The translations under genes and the position numbers were made by a program. Under the pieces are notes generated by a model. It was not told where the DNA came from, ran no database searches, and saw only the letters and a list, made by a program, of their open reading frames with translations. DNA of 64,000 nt from positions 3,348,001 to 3,412,000 of the forward strand of contig OW818685.1 in NCBI GenBank assembly GCA_942493245.1, read 5' to 3'. Below are positions 40,748-50,524 of this stretch, one piece after another. Source of the stretch: DAOPYU01 sp942493245 (lineage in GTDB: Bacteria; Sumerlaeota; Sumerlaeia; UBA8349). Position 1 is the stretch's first letter. Each line of letters starts with the position of its first letter.

Positions 40748-41893
40748 TCAATGCCGCGCCTTCGGTTTCACGCCCCGCTTCGCTTCCGCTTCCACCAAGG
40801 CGCGAATCTCGTCGAACCGGTCCAGAATCGGCAGGTGTTGCGTACACACCCGCTCACAACGCCCGCACGCCGTACAGGCGTTCATCCGCTCCAGGAAATC
40901 GGGCATCGCCCAATGCGAACGCAACCGGTCCAGAACGCCCTTGGGGTGATCAGGCCCCTTCAACCGATGGTGGTTGTACGCCTCCATCAGGTGCAGAACC
41001 GGCACCCCCACCGGGCATCCCGCGCAGTAGTTGCAACGTGTGCAGAACCCTTCCCACGACGCGTCCACCCGCTCCACGAACTCCTGCAATTCCCCCGCGT
41101 CCAACAACTCGATCCGCTCGACCGCGTCCACCGCCGTGTCCACGTCCCGCTTGTTGCGGAACCCCACCAGCGCCACACACACCTCGGGAACCGACAGGTT
41201 GAATCGCAACGCCGCGTCGAGAACCGATGGGTCGCCGGACCGCTTCAGGAAATCGAAATGCTCCGCGTACGCCGTCAGCAGTCCCCCGCCCAGCGTGTTC
41301 ATCGTGCCGATTCCCATTCCCCGCCGAGCCGCTTCGCGGATAGCCGGCAGACGCATCCGGGCATTCAGCGCGTTCAAGCCCAGCAACATCCCCTCGAACA
41401 ACCCCTCGGCCTCGTCGAGCATCGCCCCAACATGCTCGTGGCCCAGGTGAGTCGAAACACAGAGATGCTTGACCAGTCCCTCTTCCTTGGCCTTGCGGAA
41501 CTCGTCCAGCGCCCCCCCCGCTCGCCGCTCCCCCAACTGATGCGGCTGAATCAGGCTCCAGACATGATAAAAATCAATCGCCTCGACATTCAGCCGTTGA
41601 AGACTGCGCTCCAGATCTTTCCGAACATACTTCGCCTCAGACGCCATACTCTTGCTGGTCACAAAAAAAGGCCGTCCCGTTTTTCGCATTTCCGGGACAG
41701 CCCTTCCCACAATCGTTTCACTGCGGTCTTTCGAATACATCGGGGCGGTATCGAAGTAGTTCACCCCGCGCTCGAACGCGTGGTAAACCACCTCGGCCAT
41801 CGCGTCCAGATCGTCCGGATTCTCAAACCGCAGGGTTCCCATTCCCAGAACCGAAACCTGCTTCCCCGTCCGTCCGAACGCGCGTGTCTCCAT
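40748..41893 (-). CDS. Aldo/keto reductase with C-terminal 4Fe-4S segment
   Basis: A 381-residue protein: an AKR TIM barrel (residues 1-280) plus a ferredoxin-like tail. Barrel motifs: RAFGRTGKQVSVLGMGTLRF, ERGVNYFDTAPMYSKDRSE (Asp and Tyr of the catalytic tetrad), FVTSKSM (Lys) and DFYHVWSL (His position). The tail has CTRCNYCAGCPVGV and CTACGRCERVC, eight cysteines suited to one or two iron-sulfur clusters. Such fused AKRs occur mainly in anaerobes; the electron partner and substrate are unknown. The ATG at 41893 follows GGGAAGGG and lies 20 bp after carB, so it is probably co-transcribed with carAB, although no pyrimidine role is known. Confidence 0.9.
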   Translation of the reverse strand: METRAFGRTGKQVSVLGMGTLRFENPDDLDAMAEVVYHAFERGVNYFDTAPMYSKDRSETIVGRAVPEMRKTGRPFFVTSKSMASEAKYVRKDLERSLQRLNVEAIDFYHVWSLIQPHQLGERRAGGALDEFRKAKEEGLVKHLCVSTHLGHEHVGAMLDEAEGLFEGMLLGLNALNARMRLPAIREAARRGMGIGTMNTLGGGLLTAYAEHFDFLKRSGDPSVLDAALRFNLSVPEVCVALVGFRNKRDVDTAVDAVERIELLDAGELQEFVERVDASWEGFCTRCNYCAGCPVGVPVLHLMEAYNHHRLKGPDHPKGVLDRLRSHWAMPDFLERMNACTACGRCERVCTQHLPILDRFDEIRALVEAEAKRGVKPKARH

Positions 41894-41913
41894 CCCTTCC
41901 CACTCCCCTGTGT

Positions 41914-44900
41914 TTACCTGCAGCCACCCGCCGCCTGTTCGAGAATCGCCTGGTGGTAATCCTGAAGCGCCTTGATGGTGGGCCGCACATGGCACCGAGC
42001 CTCCAGCCCCTCGACCACCGCCCGGGCGGCGGCCACGGTTGTCAGCAACGGAATCCCGCGCGCGATTGCGTTCGAGCGGATTGCGAACTCATCCGACTTC
42101 GCCTGCAATCCCAGCGGCGTGTTGATGATCAGATTGATGGACTTATCAATAATGAAATCCACCAGATTCGGACGCCCCTCGTTCACCTTATGCACGGACG
42201 TAGAAGGAATGCCATGCGCCTGAAACACCGCATGTGTGCCGCGCGTCGCAAACACCTTGTATCCCTGCTCGACAAACTTTCGAGCGATTCCCACCATGGC
42301 GGGCTTGTCGTGTTCGTTGACCGAAATCAGAATTCCACCCTCGCGCGGAATCCGCCCGCCCGCGCTCGCCTGCGATTTCAGGTACGCCAGACCGTAGTTC
42401 GGATCAATCCCCATGACTTCGCCTGTTGAACGCATCTCCGGTCCCAGCGCAATCACCGCCCCGTGGAACTTCAGGAACGGCAGCACCGCTTCCTTCACCG
42501 CAAAGTGCGACACCTCGATTTCCTTCGTGAACCCGATCTTTTCAAGCGTCTCGCCCGTCATGATCCGCGTGGCGATCTGCGCGACCGGGCACCCGGTCGC
42601 CTTGCTCACAAACGGCACCGTCCGCGACGCGCGCGGATTCACCTCAAGCACGTAAACCTTCTCGCCCTTGACGGCGTACTGGACATTCATCAACCCCCGT
42701 ACGTCCAGCCCCAGCCCCATCGCTTCGGTGTATTTCCGAATGGTGTCGAGCACAGGCTTGGAAAGCGTGTGCGGCGGGATCACGCACGCCGAGTCGCCCG
42801 AGTGGATACCCGCCGCCTCGATGTGCTCCATGATCGCCGCGATCACCACGCGCTCGCCGTCGCACAGCGCGTCCACATCCACCTCGATCGCCTCTTCCAG
42901 AAACTTGTCGATCAGGATCGGATGCTCGGGCGAAATCTTCACCGCCTCGCGCATGTAGCGCTCCAGCATCACATCGTCGTACACCACTTCCATCGAGCGG
43001 CCACCCAGCACAAACGACGGACGCACCATCACCGGGTACCCGATCCGCTGCGCCACCGCCCGCGTTTCCTCGTAGGTGAAACCCGTCCCGCTTTCCGTCT
43101 GGGGAATATCGAGCCGGTTCAGGAACTCGCTGAAGAACTTGCGGTCCTCGGCCAACTCGATGCTGCGCGGCGAAGTCCCGATGATCGGCACCCCCGCCGC
43201 TTCCAGTTTCTTCGCCAGATTCAGGGGCGTCTGTCCCCCAAATTGAACGATCACCCCATGCGGGCGCTCGTGCTCGCAGATATTGAGAACGTCCTCGATC
43301 GTTAACGGCTCGAAGTAGAGCTTGTCCGCCGTGTCGTAGTCCGTCGAAACCGTCTCGGGATTCGAGTTCACCATAATGGCCTCGTATCCCATTTTCTGAA
43401 GCGCAAAGACCGCCTGCACACAACAGTAGTCGAACTCGATCCCCTGCCCGATCCGGTTCGGACCGCCGCCGAGAATGACGATCCGCTTGCGGTCCTCGCT
43501 CACGTTCGACTCGTTTGCCCACTCACACTGCGAGGTATCGAACGTCGAGTAGAAATAGGGCGTATAAGCCTCGAACTCACCCGCGCACGTGTCCACACAC
43601 TTGAAGACGGCCCGGATTCCCAGATCCTGACGCAACCGGCGCACATCCATCTCGGTCCAGACGTGTTCGGAAACCCGCCCTTCAGCCCGATTCGTCAGCG
43701 TCGCCAACTGATAATCGCTGAACCCCATCCGTTTCGCGCTCCGGAACCGCTTTGCGAGTTCGCTGCCCGGCAGGCGCTCTTCGGGCCGATCCATCAACGG
43801 CGCCACCTCGCGCTCCAGTTCGCGCTCAGCCTCCACCAGTTCCAGCATGTTGGCCAGGAACCACGGATCAATCCCGGTCAAGTCATAAATATCCTCGATG
43901 CTCCGCCCCACATCCAGGGCATGCTTCACATAGAAAATCCGTTCCGCCGTCGGACGGCGCAAAGCCGACTCCAGCGCGCGGTCGCTCCCATCGAACGCCT
44001 CGGGCAAACTCTTGCCGTCGCATCCCAGTCCGAAACGCCCGATCTCCAAGCCCCGCAACCCCTTCTGCAAGGCCTCCTTGAACGTTCGGCCAATCGCCAT
44101 CGTCTCGCCCACCGACTTCATCTGAGAACCCAGCGTCGGATCCGCGCCGGGAAATTTCTCGAACGCAAAACGGGGGATCTTCACCACGCAGTAGTCAATC
44201 GTCGGCTCGAAACACGCAGGCGTTTTGCGCGTGATGTCGTTCGACAACTCGTCCAGCCGGTACCCCACCGCCAGCTTCGCCGCGATCTTCGCAATCGGGA
44301 AACCCGTCGCCTTACTCGCCAGCGCGCTCGAACGCGACACACGCGGATTCATCTCAATCACCGTGCGGCGGCCCGTCTTCGGGTCCACGGCGAACTGGAT
44401 GTTGCTGCCGCCCGTGTCCACCCCGATGGCGCGAATAATCTTGATCGCCTCGTCGCGCATCGCCTGATACTCGACATCCGTCAACGTCTGAACCGGCGCC
44501 ACGGTGATCGAATCGCCAGTGTGGACCCCCATCGGGTCCAGATTCTCGATCGAACAGATAATCACCACGTTATCCGCCGTGTCGCGCATCACCTCGAGTT
44601 CGTATTCCTTCCAACCCAGAAGCGACTCCTCGATCATGATCTCGCAGACGGGTGAAAGGAACAGGCCGCGCGTGGCCACTTCCTCGAACTCCTCGCGGTT
44701 GTACACCACGCCACCGCCCGTCCCGCCCATTGTGAAAGCTGGACGGATGATATTCGGAAACCCCACGTATTCCGCGATTGCGCGCGCTTCATCCATCGTG
44801 CGGGCGATCCCGCTGCGCGGCACATCCACGCCGATCTGGACCATCGTCGCCTTGAACGCCTCGCGCCCTTCGGCGCGCTCGATCGCCTCAGGTCGCGCCC

Positions 44901-45249
44901 CGATCATTTCGACCCCGTATTGCTCCAGCACTCCCGACTTGAACAGTTCCATCGCCAGGTTCAGCGCCGTCTGGCCACCCAGCGTCGGAATCAACGCATC
45001 GGGCCGCTCCACCTTGATGATCTCGGTCGCGTAGTCCAGCGTCAGCGGCTCCACATACGTCCGGTCGCCGAACTGCGGGTCCGTCATGATCGTCGCCGGG
45101 TTCGAGTTCACCAGCACCACCTCGAATCCATCCTCGCGCAACGCTTTGCACCCCTGCGTCCCCGAGTAGTCGAATTCACAGGCCTGGCCGATCACAATCG
45201 GTCCCGACCCGATAATCAGAATTTTTTTGATGTCTGTGCGTTTGGGCAT
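41914..45249 (-). CDS. carB: Carbamoyl-phosphate synthase large subunit
   Basis: A complete 1111-residue CarB. It makes carbamoyl phosphate from bicarbonate, two ATP and ammonia delivered by CarA, for arginine and pyrimidine synthesis. The N-terminal half opens with KKILIIGSGPIVIGQACEFD and has the ATP-grasp motif FTMGGTGGGV; the second half repeats this (KRIVILGGGPNRIGQGIEFD, FVLGGRSMEVVYDD). An oligomerisation region lies between. The MGS-like allosteric domain closes the protein (ILISVNEHDKPAMVGIARKF, GLQAKSDEFAIRSNAIARG). It follows carA by 67 bp and precedes an Fe-S aldo/keto reductase. Confidence 0.98.
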   Translation of the reverse strand: MPKRTDIKKILIIGSGPIVIGQACEFDYSGTQGCKALREDGFEVVLVNSNPATIMTDPQFGDRTYVEPLTLDYATEIIKVERPDALIPTLGGQTALNLAMELFKSGVLEQYGVEMIGARPEAIERAEGREAFKATMVQIGVDVPRSGIARTMDEARAIAEYVGFPNIIRPAFTMGGTGGGVVYNREEFEEVATRGLFLSPVCEIMIEESLLGWKEYELEVMRDTADNVVIICSIENLDPMGVHTGDSITVAPVQTLTDVEYQAMRDEAIKIIRAIGVDTGGSNIQFAVDPKTGRRTVIEMNPRVSRSSALASKATGFPIAKIAAKLAVGYRLDELSNDITRKTPACFEPTIDYCVVKIPRFAFEKFPGADPTLGSQMKSVGETMAIGRTFKEALQKGLRGLEIGRFGLGCDGKSLPEAFDGSDRALESALRRPTAERIFYVKHALDVGRSIEDIYDLTGIDPWFLANMLELVEAERELEREVAPLMDRPEERLPGSELAKRFRSAKRMGFSDYQLATLTNRAEGRVSEHVWTEMDVRRLRQDLGIRAVFKCVDTCAGEFEAYTPYFYSTFDTSQCEWANESNVSEDRKRIVILGGGPNRIGQGIEFDYCCVQAVFALQKMGYEAIMVNSNPETVSTDYDTADKLYFEPLTIEDVLNICEHERPHGVIVQFGGQTPLNLAKKLEAAGVPIIGTSPRSIELAEDRKFFSEFLNRLDIPQTESGTGFTYEETRAVAQRIGYPVMVRPSFVLGGRSMEVVYDDVMLERYMREAVKISPEHPILIDKFLEEAIEVDVDALCDGERVVIAAIMEHIEAAGIHSGDSACVIPPHTLSKPVLDTIRKYTEAMGLGLDVRGLMNVQYAVKGEKVYVLEVNPRASRTVPFVSKATGCPVAQIATRIMTGETLEKIGFTKEIEVSHFAVKEAVLPFLKFHGAVIALGPEMRSTGEVMGIDPNYGLAYLKSQASAGGRIPREGGILISVNEHDKPAMVGIARKFVEQGYKVFATRGTHAVFQAHGIPSTSVHKVNEGRPNLVDFIIDKSINLIINTPLGLQAKSDEFAIRSNAIARGIPLLTTVAAARAVVEGLEARCHVRPTIKALQDYHQAILEQAAGGCR

Positions 45250-45316
45250 GAAATCCTCAGTGTCGTTATATTTTTCAGAAACAATAAACCTTATATCAAC
45301 CAGCCAGATCCAACTC

Positions 45317-46441
45317 TTACCGTCCCCGGAACTCCTCGATCATCTTGCGGAACCGCGGGAAAAGATACGACGCATCGTGCGGACCGGGCGCCGCTTCCGG
45401 GTGGTACTGAACCGAAAACGCGGGCAACTCCCGGTGCCGGATCCCCTCGACCGTCTGGTCGTTCAGGTTCCAGTGCGTGATTTCCACCTTCGAGGTGTCC
45501 AGACTCTCCGCATCCACACAGAACCCGTGGTTCTGGGACGTGATCTCGATGCGTCCCGTCGCTTCGTCGCGCACCGGATGGTTCGCGCCCCGGTGCCCGA
45601 ACTTCAGTTTGTAGGTCTTACCCCCCATCGCCAATCCCATAATCTGATGGCCCAGGCAGATACCAAAAAGGGGCGTACGCCCCAGAAGTCCCCGCACCGC
45701 CTCGATGGCATAGGTACACGGTTCAGGATCACCCGGACCGTTACTCAGAAACACCCCATCCGGATTGAGCGCCAGCACATCCGCCGCCGGTGTCCGGGCC
45801 GGCACCACCGTCACATCGAACCCCTCGGCCCGCAGCAGATCCAGAATGTTGCGTTTGATCCCATAATCATAGGCCACCACCCGCCACACCGGGCGGCCAT
45901 CCTGCGGCAGTCCGCGCCGGGCTCCCTCATACGTGTACCGCTCGGGCGCCGTCGCCACCTGGGCCAGGTCCAACCCCGCCATCTTGGGAGCCTGACGGGC
46001 TTTCTGGAGCAGAGAATCCAGATCCAGATCCTCGCTGCTCAACACCCCGTTCATCGCGCCCCGGTTGCGAAGCAGCAGCACCAGCGACCGCGTGTCAATA
46101 TCCGCAAACCCCATGATGCCCGAGCGTTTCAGGTAATCATCAAGGGATTCGGATGCTCTCCAGTTGCTGTAGAGAGCGGGCAACTCCCGCACAATCAGAG
46201 CGGTAGCCTTGGGCCGGTCCGACTCCTCGTCTTCGCCATTCGCCCCATAGTTGCCAATCAGCGGATAGGTCATCGTGACCATCTGCCCCGTGTAAGACGG
46301 ATCGGTCAGAATCTCCTGATACCCCGTCATCGAGGTATTGAACACCACCTCACCTGTCACTTCGCCCGCGGCGCCGAAAGCCGTACCCTCGAACCAGGTT
46401 CCGTCTTCCAGCATCAGTCTCGCACTCTTTTTTTCGCCCAC
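45317..46441 (-). CDS. carA: Carbamoyl-phosphate synthase small (glutaminase) subunit
   Basis: A 374-residue CarA of normal length. The N-terminal CarA-specific domain starts SARLMLEDGTWFEGTAFGAA and includes YQEILTDPSYTGQMVTMTYP. The C-terminal class I amidotransferase domain has the nucleophile Cys in TPLFGICLGHQIMGLAMGG and the His/Glu pair in FSVQYHPEAAPGP. It hydrolyses glutamine and channels ammonia to CarB. No leader with a pyrimidine- or arginine-responsive structure was recognised in the gap upstream. Confidence 0.97.
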   Translation of the reverse strand: MGEKKSARLMLEDGTWFEGTAFGAAGEVTGEVVFNTSMTGYQEILTDPSYTGQMVTMTYPLIGNYGANGEDEESDRPKATALIVRELPALYSNWRASESLDDYLKRSGIMGFADIDTRSLVLLLRNRGAMNGVLSSEDLDLDSLLQKARQAPKMAGLDLAQVATAPERYTYEGARRGLPQDGRPVWRVVAYDYGIKRNILDLLRAEGFDVTVVPARTPAADVLALNPDGVFLSNGPGDPEPCTYAIEAVRGLLGRTPLFGICLGHQIMGLAMGGKTYKLKFGHRGANHPVRDEATGRIEITSQNHGFCVDAESLDTSKVEITHWNLNDQTVEGIRHRELPAFSVQYHPEAAPGPHDASYLFPRFRKMIEEFRGR

Positions 46442-46741
46442 TTGGGTATCCCTTCCCCAACCTAAATTGCTCTACTTTTATCAGCCCCCCAAAACACTGT
46501 CAAGGCCAGAAAACGTCAAAAAAACGGCAAGAAACTCCCCGGATAACGGCAAACCGGGACTATTTTAAGAAAGAACACGCTATCTCCTTTATTTTGAGTC
46601 CGATAGATCATTGAATTCGTCCCGGTCTCATCGGGAAAACCCCCACTCCCCGGCAAGAAAAATCCCCCTGCGCCGACTCGATTCGCCGGCACAGGGGGAT
46701 TCTCATCCAAAACCCACACACAATTTCTCGCACAGGCCAAT
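46442..46741. other. 300-bp gap upstream of carA
   Basis: It contains the terminator of the SprA-like gene at 46651-46701 and must include the carA promoter, which was not resolved. An AT-rich stretch at 46465-46600 is the likeliest place. Confidence 0.4.
46651..46701 (-). terminator. Rho-independent terminator of the SprA-like gene
   Basis: AATCCCCCTG (46661-46670) pairs with CAGGGGGATT (46692-46701); on the minus strand the stem runs into TTTTTCTTG. It lies about 40 bp past the stop codon. Confidence 0.75.
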
Positions 46742-47635
46742 TCAGGCATACACCCCCGAAAAACTGCCGCTCTGCGCCCCCTCGCGTTGCGCACGGCTTC
46801 CCTCAACTCGCGAAGACGCCTCGGAATCGGTCGAATCCTGTTCTGTATCGGCCGATGTTTCCTCCACGGAATCCTCGCTTTCGTCTCCCCCCGAGGCCTC
46901 CTGCGCCCGTTGGACAATCAATTCACCCTGCGCATTCTGTTCAATCCGCGACGCCGTGCTATACACCATCCGATCAGCGGCGGAAGGCTCCGCCGGGGCC
47001 ACAGCGGCGCGCTTCACCACTTCCATCTTCGCAATCGTGGCCTGTGGATTGTCCGGTACCATCGACACATCAATCGAAACCTCACCACTCACGGCATAGC
47101 GCTTCCCATCGGGTCCCACGGCAAACGAAAACTGCGCCGAGCCGGCGTACTGCCCTCCCGCCGACTGGTGCGCCTGCTCGTGAGCCCGCACCTTCTGGTC
47201 CCGCGCCTTCAGATCCTTCACCTGGGCGAGATCATCCGCGCTCAATTCGGATGCGCTCCCCATCGCCCCGGCAGCGGCGCGTTTCTTCTCACCCGCACCC
47301 GCTTCTGCCGACTTTTCCGCAGCCCCCTCCGTCGCTTCTTCCGACGGCTGGGCCTGCCCGCTCTTCTCCCCTTGACGGCTGGCAACCGGCTGGTCCGCCC
47401 CTGCCGCATCCCCACTTTCAGGCGAACCCATCACCGCTCGGAACGCATTGGCGGCCATCTGCCGCCCCTGCTCACTCAACGTCACAGTAAAATCACCCAC
47501 AACCGGCCGTGCAACCGTTCCGGCTTGCACCGTGGAAACAGAAGAAGGGGGCATAGCAGTCCCCCCCCGCCGGAACACTTCCCGCGGCGCCGCCAAAGTC
47601 GCACTTTCAAGGTAGGAAGAGATGGAATCCGCCAT
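46742..47635 (-). CDS. SprA-family putative metalloprotease
   Basis: A 297-residue protein. The conserved block LKARDQKVRAHEQAHQSAGG, then QYAGSAQFSFAVGPDGKRYA and VSGEVSIDVSMVPDNPQATI, is the signature of the SprA-related putative metalloprotease catalytic domain (PF12118). HEQAH resembles an HExxH zinc motif with Gln in place of a hydrophobic residue. Flanking regions are low-complexity, Ala/Glu/Gly-rich before and Ser/Glu-rich after. No signal peptide is seen. GAGAGG precedes the ATG at 47635; an earlier start at 47662 is possible. Family members have no settled function. Confidence 0.8.
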   Translation of the reverse strand: MADSISSYLESATLAAPREVFRRGGTAMPPSSVSTVQAGTVARPVVGDFTVTLSEQGRQMAANAFRAVMGSPESGDAAGADQPVASRQGEKSGQAQPSEEATEGAAEKSAEAGAGEKKRAAAGAMGSASELSADDLAQVKDLKARDQKVRAHEQAHQSAGGQYAGSAQFSFAVGPDGKRYAVSGEVSIDVSMVPDNPQATIAKMEVVKRAAVAPAEPSAADRMVYSTASRIEQNAQGELIVQRAQEASGGDESEDSVEETSADTEQDSTDSEASSRVEGSRAQREGAQSGSFSGVYA

Positions 47636-47816
47636 GCCGCACCTCTCGCACCCCACGGGCACACCTGCACCCGCAGGATCTCTCGATCCCTCACCATCGT
47701 ACCGGACAGGCTTCCCGGCGCAGAATAGATTTCCGGGAATTACCCACTTTTATTCTGCCAAAAACACCCTCCAAAACGCAAGGGAAAAAGCCTGACAACC
47801 ATCAAAATCCCTCCCA

Positions 47817-49031
47817 TTATTTCCCACCGGATGAGGCCTGTGTGGATATCAAACGATTGAACATGATCGTTCTGTTCACTTTCTCGTAATCATAGAAAGC
47901 TTCATCGGACGCTCGATGCAAAATCTGTTCCCGCAGGGCCTTCAGCGCCGCTTCGTCCTTGACCGTGCTGGATGTGGACAAGAGTTTATAATCCCCCTTC
48001 TTCCCGCATGAATAGTACAATTTCTTCCGTTCGCCCTCAAACACCTCCGCAGACACCTTCTTGTTTTTCTCAGCATCCGCAATAGTGGAACGCATCTGGT
48101 TCAGGCTCTCCACAGTTTCACGCGCATATTGCAGGAGTTCCTTCTCCTTTTCCTTGGCTACAACCTGTTCGAAAAAGGCTCCCATCAATGCCAGATCCGG
48201 AATGATTCTCTCCATCGACCCCAGAATCATACCGCGGATGCGGGAATCTTTCTCGACCCAATACCGCTCCTGCATCGGCTGAACCGATTCGGGAGCCATC
48301 AACCAGAGCCCCAATAAATAGGCCGAAATAGTGCGCACATTTTTGTCCTCGTCCCCAATCTTCTTCAGCAGAAACGGAACCGCCTTGTCACCCATCATCC
48401 CGAACAGAAACTTGGCCTGCCAGGGTTCCCCTTCTGCAGCGTTCGCCTTCAGGGCCTCTTCCATCCGGGGCAGAGCGGGTTCATATTGCATTTGCGCCAG
48501 AAGAAAAAGAGTTTGAAACCGCTTTTCCGAAACTGTCGGCAACTCGTCGGCGTCTTCCCCCGCAAGCGTGCCGGACGTCCCGGTCGCATTCTTCTGCGTC
48601 CCCGTTGTGGCCGCGTCAAGAGCACTCAGAAGGTACTTCCCGGCAGGATCTCCCCCGATTCGGGCAAGTGCGGTCAGACAACTCGCCTGAACCAATTCCG
48701 ATTTGCTCTGCCGATGCAACGCGGTGAGGGGTTCAATCACCGTGGAATCCTGAGTAAAACCCAACGCCCACACATACATCGCCCATTGTTCTTCTTTCAG
48801 GGAAACGTCTTTCAGTTTTCCAAGAAGCGGGGGTAAAACACTCTTGGAATCCTTCTCGATCCGGGTTATGAGCGATTCCAGCAGAGTCGGATCGGCTTTC
48901 TCTCCCAGTGCAGCCGCGCGGTCAATTTCCGCCATCAACGGCTGGGTATCCGCCGCTCGGCCAACCGACGGAAACAGAAACATGATGGCGCAAAGAATAG
49001 CAGAAACAGAAACAACGATCTTCGACAACAT
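47817..49031 (-). CDS. Exported HEAT-repeat protein
   Basis: A 404-residue protein with a signal peptide (MLSKIVVSVSAILCAIMFLF ... GRAAD) and GGAAAGGA before the ATG. The mature part is all-helical with HEAT/armadillo-like repeats: SVLPPLLGKLKDVSLKEEQW, TVIEPLTALHRQSKSELVQA, SCLTALARIGGDPAGKYLL, YEPALPRMEEALKANAA, KAVPFLLKKIGDEDKNVR. Such alpha-solenoids act as protein-binding scaffolds; no enzymatic motif is present. Its role and partner are unknown. It lies in a run of minus-strand envelope-related genes but separated by gaps of over 90 bp. Confidence 0.75.
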   Translation of the reverse strand: MLSKIVVSVSAILCAIMFLFPSVGRAADTQPLMAEIDRAAALGEKADPTLLESLITRIEKDSKSVLPPLLGKLKDVSLKEEQWAMYVWALGFTQDSTVIEPLTALHRQSKSELVQASCLTALARIGGDPAGKYLLSALDAATTGTQKNATGTSGTLAGEDADELPTVSEKRFQTLFLLAQMQYEPALPRMEEALKANAAEGEPWQAKFLFGMMGDKAVPFLLKKIGDEDKNVRTISAYLLGLWLMAPESVQPMQERYWVEKDSRIRGMILGSMERIIPDLALMGAFFEQVVAKEKEKELLQYARETVESLNQMRSTIADAEKNKKVSAEVFEGERKKLYYSCGKKGDYKLLSTSSTVKDEAALKALREQILHRASDEAFYDYEKVNRTIMFNRLISTQASSGGK

Positions 49032-49129
49032 AAGAAATCCTTTCCCAATAAAGAAATCTATCCTGACAACACTCTCATGTTGTACAGAACGAATATCTGG
49101 CGCTCAAGTTTTTTCTTCCAAGAGAGATC

Positions 49130-50494
49130 TCAGGCCGGCACAAAATCGCGGGCGCTGGTGAGGGATTCGAGGAACGTTGCGCCACTCGCGCGCCGGATCG
49201 AGAGCGGCGTCACCATCACCTGGTTTGCCGGGTAACGCAGCAACGCACCCGCGCCCTGGGCGGACGCTTCGTAGTACTCGTACAGATCGTGCAACGCGTA
49301 GTACTCGCCCCCCAGACGGCCCAGATAAAGCATCACATGCCCCTCGAGGAACAGCGCGGCGCCCGCCGGAACCCGGGCCATCAACTCCTCCCGCTCGGCC
49401 AGCGTGGCCGACGCGGGGAACTCCACCGAACGCCCCACGGGCAGACGCGCCTGCTGCCCCGCGTTGCGCGGCAGTTGCAGCCCAAAACACCGGAACACAT
49501 CCATGATCAGCGAGGAACAGTCCCGTGCGTGGTACATCCCCCCCCAGCCGTACCGCTCCCCCAGGAGTTTGAACGCCTGACGCAGAATCACCGACCGCGC
49601 ATAGGGAAGCGGCCCCACCGACACATCCGCGCCTTTCGAGATCAGAATCGGTTCGACAAAGAGCGCCCCGCTTTCCCCCCCGCGCCGGGGCGCCAGCGCC
49701 ACATGATTGCCCGCCACACTCTGCCCCGCCACGTCGGGCGGCAACACCGACTCCGCCAGAAGCGGCAAATGGGTCCCCATATCGAGCAACAATTCCGAAA
49801 GATCCGGACGCCCGGGGGAACAGGCACTCGTCACCTGCCGCCCCGTCACCACCAGCGGCACCCCACTCCCCAGAAACGGTCCCAGCGCCTCGCGGCTCCC
49901 GGCCACCGCCACATCCCGGCTGCGAATCCACCCCAGGTAATTGTACATCTGCGCCAGAAACCACTCGCCGTCCCGGCTGTCCCAGAGCAACGCCAGCGGC
50001 TCACCCGGATACACCGTCGTCTCCATGAAACGCTCCAGGTCGTACTCGCCCGGATGCTTGTACACTTCCAGGTCGGTCGGGAAACTGCGCATGGCCGAGC
50101 GCCGCACCGCCACGCCCCACCGCACCGCCAGAGACTCGGGAATCGTCTCTGTCCCCAGATTCTCGAACAAATCCGCCCAGTCCGCCTCGCTCAACTCGCG
50201 ACCCGACCGGTCAAAACGGAGGGCCTGAGGACGCGCGCTCACCGACTCGATGCGGGCAATCAAGGCCTCACGTTCCAGAACCTCCGGATAACTGGCCAGA
50301 GACACCACCGACGGTGCCTCCTCGGCAATCGCCACATTCATCTGCCGAATCGTCTCCGGCAATGCCAGCAACGCGTGCGCATTGGGCGCCAGAGGCACCC
50401 AGAAACCCGCATCCAGCATCTTCTCGGCAATCCCTGTCAGCGCATGCGGCATCCCGCGGTTCGACAAGCCTTCTTCCCCACGATCCCGTGACAC
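49130..50494 (-). CDS. NlpC/P60 peptidase with SH3b domains
   Basis: A 454-residue cell-wall hydrolase-like protein. The start is taken as GTG at 50494 because an ideal GGAGGAGGAGGG lies six bases upstream; a later ATG at 50452 lacks one. An N-terminal NlpC-stabilising helix region is followed by SH3b-like beta domains (AVRRSAMRSFPTDLEVYKHP, LALLWDSRDGEWFLAQMYNY). The C-terminal NlpC/P60 fold has Cys326 in MYHARDCSSLIMDVFRCFG and His386 in ALFLEGHVMLYLGRLGG, with a polar third site near HDLYEY. It likely cleaves gamma-D-Glu-diamino acid bonds in murein peptides. No signal peptide is visible, which suggests cytosolic murein-peptide recycling as for other SH3_6/N_NLPC_P60 proteins. Confidence 0.88.
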   Translation of the reverse strand: MSRDRGEEGLSNRGMPHALTGIAEKMLDAGFWVPLAPNAHALLALPETIRQMNVAIAEEAPSVVSLASYPEVLEREALIARIESVSARPQALRFDRSGRELSEADWADLFENLGTETIPESLAVRWGVAVRRSAMRSFPTDLEVYKHPGEYDLERFMETTVYPGEPLALLWDSRDGEWFLAQMYNYLGWIRSRDVAVAGSREALGPFLGSGVPLVVTGRQVTSACSPGRPDLSELLLDMGTHLPLLAESVLPPDVAGQSVAGNHVALAPRRGGESGALFVEPILISKGADVSVGPLPYARSVILRQAFKLLGERYGWGGMYHARDCSSLIMDVFRCFGLQLPRNAGQQARLPVGRSVEFPASATLAEREELMARVPAGAALFLEGHVMLYLGRLGGEYYALHDLYEYYEASAQGAGALLRYPANQVMVTPLSIRRASGATFLESLTSARDFVPA

Positions 50495-50524
50495 GATCCC
50501 TCCTCCTCCCAACACAACCCGCAA

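Noticed and set aside
42463..43305. Long plus-strand open frames across carB and other minus-strand genes
   Set aside because: They are shadows: arginine/histidine/proline-rich translations lying opposite clear conserved genes, a known effect of high GC.
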